A DNA stretch of 33,768 bases. It comes from Frankiaceae bacterium (lineage in GTDB: Bacteria > Actinomycetota > Actinomycetes > JAFAQI01). This document shows, in pieces, positions 15,575-21,453 of this stretch. A model generated the notes under the pieces. The model saw only the letters and a list, made by a program, of their open reading frames with translations. It did no database searches and had not been told where the DNA came from. The position numbers and the translations under genes are program-made. Location of the stretch: positions 1-33,768 of the forward strand of contig JAFAZI010000006.1 of the NCBI GenBank assembly GCA_019239875.1, in the 5' to 3' direction. Each line of letters begins with the position of its first letter. Within the stretch, counting starts at the first letter, position 1.

Positions 15575-15985
15575 ATGACCACGAAGAACCCCGAGACCTA
15601 CACCGAGGGCCTGGGCGAGATTATCCGCGCCCACCGCCTGTTCATCGGCCTGAGCCAGCGCGACATGGCGGCGAGGGTCGGCAAGGACCGCCGCGACTAC
15701 CAGCGCATAGAGTCCGGCAAGGACGCCTGCCCGCCAGGGCTGCTCGGGCAGGTCGAGACCCTGAGCGATGCGTTCGCCTACCAGGTCGAGACCGTCCTGG
15801 ACCTCGCCGAGAAGCACGCCCAGGAGCACGACGGCGAGGCGCTGGAGCTGGCGGTGATCACCGACGGCACGCCCGGCCAGGAGTGGGAGCGCCTGGTCGC
15901 CGGGCGCGCGGCGGTGGAGACCTCGGAGTCCGCGCCGGTCCGGCTGGTCGTGGTCGAGCAGACCACTAGCCAGAAGCCCGCCTAA
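15575..15985 (+). CDS. XRE-type helix-turn-helix protein (repressor-like)
   Basis: A 136-residue DNA-binding protein. Residues ~10-70 form a lambda-repressor-like HTH: LGEIIRAHR, then LSQRDMAARVG and the recognition segment DRRDYQRIESGK. The rest is helical and acidic (VLDLAEKHAQEHDGEALELAVI), possibly a dimerisation or ligand region. There is no RecA-type autocleavage domain. GAGGAG lies six bases before the ATG. Its setting, between divergent lysis and early promoters and followed by an excisionase-like gene, fits a switch regulator. The shared CCCAAGTCGG promoter element is a natural candidate target. Whether it is a true immunity repressor cannot be decided, as no integrase or partition genes are in view. 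Confidence 0.85.
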   Translation: MTTKNPETYTEGLGEIIRAHRLFIGLSQRDMAARVGKDRRDYQRIESGKDACPPGLLGQVETLSDAFAYQVETVLDLAEKHAQEHDGEALELAVITDGTPGQEWERLVAGRAAVETSESAPVRLVVVEQTTSQKPA

Positions 15986-15996
15986 GTCGGTATAGT
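15979..15996 (+). promoter_or_regulatory. Promoter of the excisionase-like gene (leaderless)
   Basis: CGCCTAAGTCGG followed at once by TATAGT (15991-15996), a five-of-six match to the -10 consensus. The ATG at 16004 lies seven bases after the -10, exactly where transcription would begin, and no ribosome site exists. The -35 region is poor, so an activator may be needed. The box overlaps the end of the upstream gene. Confidence 0.6.
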
Positions 15997-16003
15997 CTGC
16001 CGC

Positions 16004-16210
16004 ATGACCGCAACCAAGACCACGCCACGGGTCTACCTGTCCCGCCAGGACGTGGCCCAGCGGCTCGGGATGAAGAACGCCCGGTCCCTGAGCGGGATCG
16101 AGCTGCCGCCGCCTGACGTCCAGGTCGGTATCCATCCCGGCTGGCTCGCCGAGACCATCGACGCCTGGCACGCCGAGCGCCCAGGGCGCGGCTGGCACGG
16201 CGGGCGATGA
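16004..16210 (+). CDS. Excisionase/MerR-like helix-turn-helix protein
   Basis: A 68-residue protein with a small winged-helix of the excisionase/AlpA kind: YLSRQDVAQRLGM (helix-turn-helix), then the ELPPPDVQVG wing and GWLAETIDAWHAERPGRGW C-terminal helix. These proteins bend DNA, acting as directionality factors or local transcription regulators. The ATG is where the predicted transcript starts, so translation is likely leaderless, a mode common in actinobacteria. Its stop overlaps the next ATG (ATGA). Follows the XRE gene by 18 bases. Without an integrase in view, a regulator is as likely as an excisionase. Confidence 0.8.
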   Translation: MTATKTTPRVYLSRQDVAQRLGMKNARSLSGIELPPPDVQVGIHPGWLAETIDAWHAERPGRGWHGGR

Positions 16211-16434
16211 TCGCCGTCAATACCCGGCTGTTCCTGGCCGGGGCGCTGGTCCTGATCGCTGGGCTGGCGTCGGACACCGACGGCTCCTGGGTCGTCTGGG
16301 CGTTCGGGCTGGCGATGATCGTCGCCTCGCTGCTGCCGCGCGTGTTCATCGCCGCCTACCACCGCGAGGAGCAGGCCCGACACCGCGCCCAGCAGGCGGG
16401 CTACTGGCCGTTTACGCCGCCTCCACGCAACTGA
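16207..16434 (+). CDS. Small two-helix membrane protein
   Basis: A 75-residue protein with two hydrophobic segments (about residues 7-22, LFLAGALVLIAGLA, and 28-47, WVVWAFGLAMIVASLLPRVF), separated by a short DTDGS turn, and a basic/aromatic tail. The short loop suggests a helical hairpin in the inner membrane. It is coupled to the excisionase-like gene by a four-base overlap. Its last 23 bases overlap the end of the convergent minor tail gene. No holin sits beside the lysins, so this is a candidate holin or antiholin, but size and topology alone cannot prove it. It could equally be a superinfection-exclusion or membrane-anchored regulator. Confidence 0.65.
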   Translation: MIAVNTRLFLAGALVLIAGLASDTDGSWVVWAFGLAMIVASLLPRVFIAAYHREEQARHRAQQAGYWPFTPPPRN

Positions 16435-17563
16435 ACGCCGTCGAGAGCAGGCGCGAGCCTCCGAACTGCTGAGCGCCCTGCATCAGCATGGCCACCGAGC
16501 GGTTCGCCGCGCCCTTCAGGGCGGTGGCGGTGTTGTCCGGCCAGCTGCCGACCGGCTCGCCGTTCAGAAACAGCGAGTGGACGTCACCGGCCTGGACCAG
16601 GCGAACCTTGTCGCCGCCCGTGAAGCGCGCCGCGTTCGGCAGGACCAGCGTGTCGGCGCTGCCGACGCGCCGCACGATCGAGACCATGCTGTCGCGGAAG
16701 TCCATCCCGACGCCCGCCGCGCCGGTCCCGTTGTTGCTGTAGCGGCGGAATGCCTGACTGACCACGCCCGAGGACCCGGCCTCGGCGATCTCCACCTCCA
16801 GGTAGCCGTCGTCAAACGGGAGGACCGTATCGTGGCGGACCCGGCTGGTCTGGAGGTCCAGGTTCATCAGCCCGTCGGGGATGACCAGGCGCGCCGCGCC
16901 GCCGGACGCGCCGATCAAGAAGCACAACGGCTCCAGCACGCCGCCGAGGTCGGAGTAGCGTCCGCACGTAATCGTGCCGATGACCTGGCCGGTGGAGTCG
17001 ATGACGAAGTTCAGCGGGTCGGCGAGCCGCCCGAGGCTGTCGGGGATCAGGCCGATGGTCTGGGCCAGCTGGCCGACCACGGGAATCTTGCCGACAATGC
17101 TCTGGACGTCGAGCGTGCCGCCGAACCAGTCCTCCAGCATCTTGATCAGCGGAGCCAGCGGGCCATTGGCTACCAGCGGGAGACCGTTCAGCAGGCCGAT
17201 AAGCCCGTTCGGCGCGGAGCCGCCCCACATACCGCAGTAGACGTCCACGGCGCTGTTCGCGGTGTTGCCGACCAGCATCCCGGTCTGGTTCACCGCGTCC
17301 TCGGTGTATTGCACGACCGTGCCGATCGTGTTGTCCAGGCCATCGGTCAGCGCGCCGAACAGGTCGGGGATCAGCTGGCCGGGGTCGTCGCAGAGTTCGT
17401 CAATCCAGTGCTGGAGCCAGCCGTCGAAGTCGAAACAGTCGCGGATGGGAGCGCCCGACCAGACCAAGGCGTTGCCCTGGTAGATACGGCTGATGACGGT
17501 GTTGCCGCGCCGTATCTGGGTCACGCTGTTGGCGGACGCGCCGCGCCTGATCGTCGGTGCCAT
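16412..17563 (-). CDS. Minor tail protein, lectin-like C-terminus
   Basis: A 383-residue virion protein, last gene of the tail operon. The N-terminus carries the IRRG...ITQIRRGNTVISRIYQGNALVW-type short repeat common at the start of actinophage minor tail proteins (two IRRG units, residues 5-8 and 18-21). Residues ~60-200 are amphipathic helices and Gly-rich turns. The C-terminal ~150 residues form a beta-sandwich of concanavalin/DUF7257 style (FDDGYLEVEIAEAG, VRLVQAGDVHSLFLNGEPVGSW), suited to carbohydrate binding. It starts four bases after the previous stop with no clear ribosome site, so translation is probably coupled. Its 3' end overlaps the opposite-strand membrane protein gene. Confidence 0.8.
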   Translation of the reverse strand: MAPTIRRGASANSVTQIRRGNTVISRIYQGNALVWSGAPIRDCFDFDGWLQHWIDELCDDPGQLIPDLFGALTDGLDNTIGTVVQYTEDAVNQTGMLVGNTANSAVDVYCGMWGGSAPNGLIGLLNGLPLVANGPLAPLIKMLEDWFGGTLDVQSIVGKIPVVGQLAQTIGLIPDSLGRLADPLNFVIDSTGQVIGTITCGRYSDLGGVLEPLCFLIGASGGAARLVIPDGLMNLDLQTSRVRHDTVLPFDDGYLEVEIAEAGSSGVVSQAFRRYSNNGTGAAGVGMDFRDSMVSIVRRVGSADTLVLPNAARFTGGDKVRLVQAGDVHSLFLNGEPVGSWPDNTATALKGAANRSVAMLMQGAQQFGGSRLLSTAFSCVEAA

Positions 17564-17567
17564 GCGG

Positions 17568-17975
17568 TCAGCTGATGTAGTAGGTCGTGTTCGGGTCCTT
17601 GACGGCGAGGGCGGAGAACTGGGCGCTGGTCAGGTAGACCTTCTTGTCCTCGACCGGGTTCCCGGCGACGTCGTAGGCGGTGGATACTCCCAGGCCCGCC
17701 TTGGCAGCGGTCACGCTGTCGTCGGCCAGCTCGGGCGTGCCGACGGCTCCGGCCTTGATGTTCGCCGCCTCCACGCCATCGGTGGCGATCTCGACGGTGC
17801 CCACCGCGCCCGCGTGAATCTTCTCGCGCGTCACGCTGTCGTCGGCCAGTTCGGCGGTGTCCACCTCACCGACCTCCAGGCCGGGCGCTAGCTTCTCGAT
17901 CTCCGCGCGGAGGGCCGGGTCGAGCTTGGACCCCGGCGGCGCGGCGGTGTCCATCAGGACCGCGACAATGGCCAT
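17568..17975 (-). CDS. Small tail-fibre-like protein with repeat
   Basis: A 135-residue protein. The middle has a repeat typical of phage fibre shafts: ELADDSVTREKIHAGAVGT, then EIATDGVEAANIKAGAVGT, then ELADDSVTAAKAG, about 20 residues each. The C-terminus (YLTSAQFSALAVKDPNTTYYIS) matches the common end of fibre proteins, where Thr-Tyr pairs pack at the trimer tip. It probably forms a short trimeric fibre or adaptor for the following minor tail protein. The ATG at 17975 has no obvious ribosome site; on the - strand TACCCT lies seven bases upstream. An internal Met at residue 8 is an alternative start. Confidence 0.7.
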   Translation of the reverse strand: MAIVAVLMDTAAPPGSKLDPALRAEIEKLAPGLEVGEVDTAELADDSVTREKIHAGAVGTVEIATDGVEAANIKAGAVGTPELADDSVTAAKAGLGVSTAYDVAGNPVEDKKVYLTSAQFSALAVKDPNTTYYIS

Positions 17976-18012
17976 GCTGATCAGGGTAACGGGTCGGGAG
18001 GCATCCGCCGGG

Positions 18013-18327
18013 CTAGCCGCTACGTTGGGCGTTCAGGAATGCGTCGAACGACGCCTCCACCTCCTCGTCGGAGAACCCAGGCGGCGGTGGCTCGACCCCG
18101 CCGTTGATCTTCACCGTGATGGCGTCGGGCTTGTAGAGCTTGTCAAAGTAACTGGTGAGCTTCGCGCGGGCCTCGGCCTCGGTCTTGGCACCGTGGACGG
18201 CGCTCTCGGTGCCCAGCTGCTCGATCTCGTCCAGGACGATATGCATCGAGGGGACGTCGCGCATGATGCTGACGACGCCGTGGGAGGCGAACCGGACGCG
18301 CAGCGCCCGCCAGTTGTGAGCCGCCAT
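18013..18327 (-). CDS. Tail assembly chaperone, frameshifted C-terminal part (gpT-like)
   Basis: A 104-residue reading frame (ATG at 18327) most likely expressed as the tail of a longer chaperone after a -1 frameshift. The sequence fits the second frame of actinophage tail assembly chaperones: NWRALRVRF..HGVVSIMRDVPSMHIVLDEIE, and near the end GFSDEEVEASFDAFLNAQ. In the -1 frame upstream of the ATG the codons read PYSAVINLAL, which continues naturally from SARP in the first frame. Like lambda gpT it would recruit tail tube subunits to the gpG-tape measure complex. Stop of the first frame and this ATG overlap by one base, so separate translation is possible too. Confidence 0.8.
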   Translation of the reverse strand: MAAHNWRALRVRFASHGVVSIMRDVPSMHIVLDEIEQLGTESAVHGAKTEAEARAKLTSYFDKLYKPDAITVKINGGVEPPPPGFSDEEVEASFDAFLNAQRSG

Positions 18328-18695
18328 CAACGCGAGATTGATGACGGCACTGTAGGGCGCGCACTGCCCGCCGTTGCGATCGCCCGGCTGACGCGGAGAA
18401 CCGCGTCCTCGGGTAGGTCGGTCTCGGGGTCTAGCATCTTGGCCAGCAGGACCTCGTATTCGCCGGGCGCGAGGTGGTTCTGGATGAAGATGTTCAGGTA
18501 GTCGATCCGGCTCTGGCCGGAGACCTTGGAGTTCGCCGCCCCGGCCAGCGCCGGGATCGCGTTTGGCAGCGGTTTGCGGGCGTGGAGCACGCCGACGCCC
18601 TCCACCTCCAGCTCGCGGTAGTGGCGATCCTCGGGCGTGGGGAAGTCCTCAGCGTCCGATTCACAGTCGGGATAGCCAGGCGGTGGATCGTACAA
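18327..18695 (-). CDS. Tail assembly chaperone, N-terminal product (gpG-like)
   Basis: A 122-residue protein starting at a TTG with GGAGGG just upstream. Features shared with actinophage chaperones: ARKPLPNAIPALAGAANSK, then IDYLNIFIQNHLAPGEYEVLLAKMLDP and the end RVSRAIATAGSARP. Chaperones of this type coat the tape measure during tail assembly and are absent from the mature virion. Here the gene lies about 11.6 kb downstream of the tape measure on the same strand, with three paralogous structural genes before it; the usual position is immediately upstream of the tape measure. The final 9 residues (TVPSSISR region) are replaced in the frameshift product. Confidence 0.85.
   Translation of the reverse strand: MYDPPPGYPDCESDAEDFPTPEDRHYRELEVEGVGVLHARKPLPNAIPALAGAANSKVSGQSRIDYLNIFIQNHLAPGEYEVLLAKMLDPETDLPEDAVLRVSRAIATAGSARPTVPSSISR
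18354..18357 (-). other. Probable -1 programmed frameshift site
   Basis: In the first frame the message reads CGC CCT ACA. Slipping back one base at CCC-U (18357-18354) lets Pro re-pair with CCC and continues as TAC AGT GCC, giving SARP-YSAV, the junction expected for this family. It is not a classical XXXYYYZ heptamer; only the A-site Pro codon re-pairs well. The exact site is inferred from the protein join, not proven. Confidence 0.6.
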
Positions 18696-18723
18696 ATTGC
18701 CCTCCGAGGTCGGGAAACTGACC

Positions 18724-19482
18724 TCAGATTACCGGCACGGCGAACAGATCGAGGCGTAGCCCGCCGGTCTCGTAGCTGCTCTCAGTGCCCGAGGTGCCGC
18801 CGTCGATCTGGGTCGCCTCCCAGAACTCGCTCACGAAACGCAGCTCCGCGCGGGCGGTGATCGTGTCGCCGGGCGCGAGCTTGGCCCAGCCGGTCCGCTC
18901 CGGCGCGAGCGGGATCGTGCCGGACGGCTGGCGCTCCTCGATGATGCCGAACGAGGTATTCACTGCCAGCGTGCCCGAGCGGGCCATGTCCGCGCCGACG
19001 CCGAGCATCGAGGCGATCTCCAGGGGACCAGCGTTGCCGGGCGTGTTCAGCGAGTAGCCCGAGCGCAGCGTCAGCCCGCCGCGCGAGCGCGCCTGGAGGG
19101 TGACACGCTGCCCGCCGTGAGTGATCTTGCCGTAGACCCACTGAGGGATCGGGGAGCCGTTGGTCCACTCCAGCTGGAGCGAGTGGAGGAGGTCGTTCTT
19201 GTTCCCCTGGGCGCTGCCGTTGGGGTCGGCCTGGGCCAGGATGGACATCGCGCCGAACATGGTCGGCAGGCTCGACAGCATCCCTGAGAACAGGCTGCCG
19301 ATCGTGCCGAACACGTCGATCCCGCCGCCCAGCGGACCCGTGCTACCCGCGCGGTTGACCGCGTAGCTGCCCGAGCGCGAGGCCACCTCCGAGGACCGGA
19401 CCTGCCGCCACTGCATCCAGGGCTGAGGCCGGATCACGCCGTCCAGCTCCTCCAGATGGAGTTCGTCCACGCAATCGCTCAT
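18724..19482 (-). CDS. Virion protein, third tandem DUF7172-like paralogue
   Basis: A 252-residue probable minor tail/virion protein. It shares with its two upstream neighbours a strand pattern around LLHSLQLEWTNGSPIPQWVYGKIT and a C-terminal section PGDTITARAELRF..., LRLDLFAVPVI. It differs by an N-terminal extension with a hydrophobic stretch (~55-85, IDVFGTIGSLFSGMLSSLPTMFGAMSIL), which could be a membrane or oligomer contact. The ATG at 19482 overlaps the previous stop (ATGA). Related proteins occur beside minor tail genes in phages of Corynebacteriales; no function is known. Confidence 0.7.
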   Translation of the reverse strand: MSDCVDELHLEELDGVIRPQPWMQWRQVRSSEVASRSGSYAVNRAGSTGPLGGGIDVFGTIGSLFSGMLSSLPTMFGAMSILAQADPNGSAQGNKNDLLHSLQLEWTNGSPIPQWVYGKITHGGQRVTLQARSRGGLTLRSGYSLNTPGNAGPLEIASMLGVGADMARSGTLAVNTSFGIIEERQPSGTIPLAPERTGWAKLAPGDTITARAELRFVSEFWEATQIDGGTSGTESSYETGGLRLDLFAVPVI

Positions 19483-20087
19483 AGCGCGCCCACCGGCCCT
19501 CCCACCGCCACCAGGCGGGTCCATCGAGCGTAAGCCTCCCAGCGCGGCGTGATGTCAGAGTCCTTGCCGGGGATGATCCAGGTCCCCGGCGTCTGGACGG
19601 CGGCGAGGTAGCGGAAGTGAAACGACTGCATCGGCGGGACGACGCCGAGGTCCACCCAGGTCTGCTGGTCGTCGCCGTCCAAGAAGAAACGCCCGAACAG
19701 AAGGTCATCCGCCGCCGCGCTCGCGCGGTCGAGCTGGAGCCGCCCGCCGAACGTGTTCTGGATGACCGAGGGGAAGTCGGCGCTGGGCGACTTGCCGACG
19801 CGGTGGCTCCAGGCGTCGTGGATCACCACGGTGGCCGGTGACTGGGCGATGATCGAGCGCGGCGCGATGTGGACCAGCACCCAGACCCGAACGCGGTCCT
19901 TGCTGTTGTTGAACCAGGTCAGGTCGCCGTCGATCATGGTCACCGGGTCCGGCGACAGCTTCAGCTCGCCGTCCTTCTTGGACTCCAGGAATTGCTCGGC
20001 GACCACGCGCGGCAGCCAGTTGCGGCTGAGGCCGACGCCGTTGCTGTCGCTGATCATGTATTCAGCGGTGCAGATTTTGAGGCTCAT
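19479..20087 (-). CDS. Virion protein, second tandem DUF7172-like paralogue
   Basis: A 202-residue protein, the most diverged in length of the three. Core motif: MIDGDLTWFNNSKDRVRVWVLVHIAP, matching LIDRQVKWTNDSPVDHMIRAEIT of the first copy. A C-terminal part with aromatic-rich strands (FHFRYLAAVQTPGTW..., WTRLVAV) follows. The ATG at 20087 overlaps the previous stop by four bases; a longer reading to 20123 would overlap the neighbour needlessly. No signal peptide or membrane segment. Structural role inferred from the position in the tail operon and from its paralogues. Confidence 0.7.
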   Translation of the reverse strand: MSLKICTAEYMISDSNGVGLSRNWLPRVVAEQFLESKKDGELKLSPDPVTMIDGDLTWFNNSKDRVRVWVLVHIAPRSIIAQSPATVVIHDAWSHRVGKSPSADFPSVIQNTFGGRLQLDRASAAADDLLFGRFFLDGDDQQTWVDLGVVPPMQSFHFRYLAAVQTPGTWIIPGKDSDITPRWEAYARWTRLVAVGGPVGAL

Positions 20088-20728
20088 CCGGTCACCAGCT
20101 TGCCCTGAGCGGGGAAGGCCCACAACGCAATTCGGGCGTAACCGGCCTCAGCTTCGTGGGCGGGCGCGTTCTTGTTCGCGTTGTCGGAGAAGGGCGGCGG
20201 CGTCCAGACGTATTGCCGATACCAGAGCCGGATGGTCTCGCCCGGCGCGACCGGACCCAGCCACTCCTCGGTCGTGTTGGTTCCCCACCAATGCCAGAAC
20301 TTGCCCGGCTCCGGCTCGGCCACGCTGTTGGTCCCGATGTCTCCGGCGCTGCCGGTCTGGCCGTTCAGAATGCCCGAGGTGATCGGCTCCGCCGCCTCCA
20401 CGGGGTCGGTGTCCACGGGCGTGATCGCGCTCGACCAGCGATCGCGGAACTGGACGGCGTTCGGGTTCGACGTGACCCACCGCCGCCAGCGCCGGGTGAT
20501 CTCGGCGCGGATCATGTGGTCCACCGGGCTGTCGTTCGTCCACTTGACCTGCCGGTCTATCAGCAGAATGCCGGGCAGGGTGATGGTCTCGGTCAGCTTC
20601 GTGGTGTCGGCGCTGGAGCGCGCCACGACGTCCACGACGTTGCGCGGGACCGACCACGGCGCAAGCCGGAGCTTGCCGTCGCTGCCGATCTCCAGGTTCT
20701 CGGCAACGCATACGCTCGGGCTGGTCAC
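20084..20728 (-). CDS. Virion protein, first tandem DUF7172-like paralogue
   Basis: A 214-residue protein, closest of the three to the family type. It begins CVAENLEIGSDGKLRLAPWSVPR, then TLPGILLIDRQVKWTNDSPVDHM and RRWRRWVTSNPNAVQFRDRW, typical of DUF7172-type proteins in Gordonia, Rhodococcus and related phages. The C-terminus has PGETIRLWYRQYVW and a final beta strand. The opening AENLEIGSDGKL resembles the start of many beta-structured fibre proteins. GTG start at 20728; ribosome site weak. Likely on the tail tip or fibres, since it follows the fibre genes. Confidence 0.75.
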   Translation of the reverse strand: MTSPSVCVAENLEIGSDGKLRLAPWSVPRNVVDVVARSSADTTKLTETITLPGILLIDRQVKWTNDSPVDHMIRAEITRRWRRWVTSNPNAVQFRDRWSSAITPVDTDPVEAAEPITSGILNGQTGSAGDIGTNSVAEPEPGKFWHWWGTNTTEEWLGPVAPGETIRLWYRQYVWTPPPFSDNANKNAPAHEAEAGYARIALWAFPAQGKLVTG

Positions 20729-20737
20729 GCCCCGAGC

Positions 20738-21076
20738 TTACTTCTTGGGCGGGTCGTCGTTCGTGACCGTGACGCCGACCGGCTGAGGATGGGCGGCGAC
20801 CACCAGCGGCTCGGCCTCCACGACCTGGCCCTGGCCCGGCAGAAGCTCGGGCTGGCCGGAGAACTCCGGCTCCGGCTCAAACGTCTGATCGAGCGGGGTC
20901 ACCGAGGAGACCACCTTGCGGACCTGGACGTTCAGGAGGCCCTGGTTTGCGAAGTTCTGGGCCTCGGCCAGCGCCTCGTCCTCGTTAAAGAGGTTCGCGT
21001 AGCGGTCGTGACCGGCGAGGTCGGTGTAGTGGACCTCGTAGACGGTGCTCTCGTCGGGTGCTGCCTTCTTGGCCAT
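20738..21076 (-). CDS. Hypothetical protein (112 aa)
   Basis: Not recognised. The first ~60 residues look folded (STVYEVHYTDLAGHDRYANLFNEDEALAEAQNFANQG, VQVRKVVSSV), an alpha/beta pattern like a small single-domain protein. The rest is Pro/Glu/Gln-rich and probably disordered, ending in DDPPKK. The ATG has GAGGAG five bases upstream, overlapping the previous stop. The Lys-rich start and end and acidic middle suggest a binding or adaptor role, not an enzyme. Confidence 0.7.
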   Translation of the reverse strand: MAKKAAPDESTVYEVHYTDLAGHDRYANLFNEDEALAEAQNFANQGLLNVQVRKVVSSVTPLDQTFEPEPEFSGQPELLPGQGQVVEAEPLVVAAHPQPVGVTVTNDDPPKK

Positions 21077-21084
21077 GTCGCTCC

Positions 21085-21453
21085 TCAGTTCGTCGTCGGT
21101 ACGGTCTTGCGGGCCGGGGTCTTGCGCGGTGGCTTCTTCGCTTCAGCCGCCAGGCGAGCCTCCAGCTCCGCCACGCGGGCCTCGGCAGCGACCCGGCGCT
21201 CCCATTCTGCCCGCAGCTCGCGGCGAAGTTCCACAATCCGCGCGCATCGGTCGGCGGCGAAGGTCGCCAGCCGGTCCACGCGCTGCTTCAGGGTGACCAG
21301 CTGGACCAGTAGCTCCTGGAGGCCACGCTGGGCCTCGCTCTTGGTCTGCTCGGCGGTGACCTTCTCGGTCCGCGCCGCCAGCTGGGCCTCGGCCTGCTCG
21401 CGGAGCCAGCTCGGACCCTTGCGGACGGTCTTGCCGTTGCGCTTGCCGGTCAC
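21085..21453 (-). CDS. Coiled-coil protein (122 aa)
   Basis: A highly charged protein dominated by one long helix. Residues ~15-108 show heptad-like Leu/Ala spacing (GLQELLVQLVTLKQRVDRLATFA, IVELRRELRAEWERRVAAEARVAELEARLAAE), flanked by Lys/Arg-rich ends (KRNGKTVRKG and KKPPRKTPARKT). A trimeric or dimeric coiled coil is expected. Basic tails might contact DNA or the acidic tail of the next protein. GTG start overlaps the previous stop by four bases. Placement between virion genes suggests a structural linker or scaffold. Confidence 0.7.
   Translation of the reverse strand: MTGKRNGKTVRKGPSWLREQAEAQLAARTEKVTAEQTKSEAQRGLQELLVQLVTLKQRVDRLATFAADRCARIVELRRELRAEWERRVAAEARVAELEARLAAEAKKPPRKTPARKTVPTTN

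Noticed and set aside
14590-15582. Extension of lysin A to an upstream start (would add about 330 residues)
   Set aside because: It would run through the divergent promoter and antisense to the whole Zn-finger gene; the added sequence is shadow-like.
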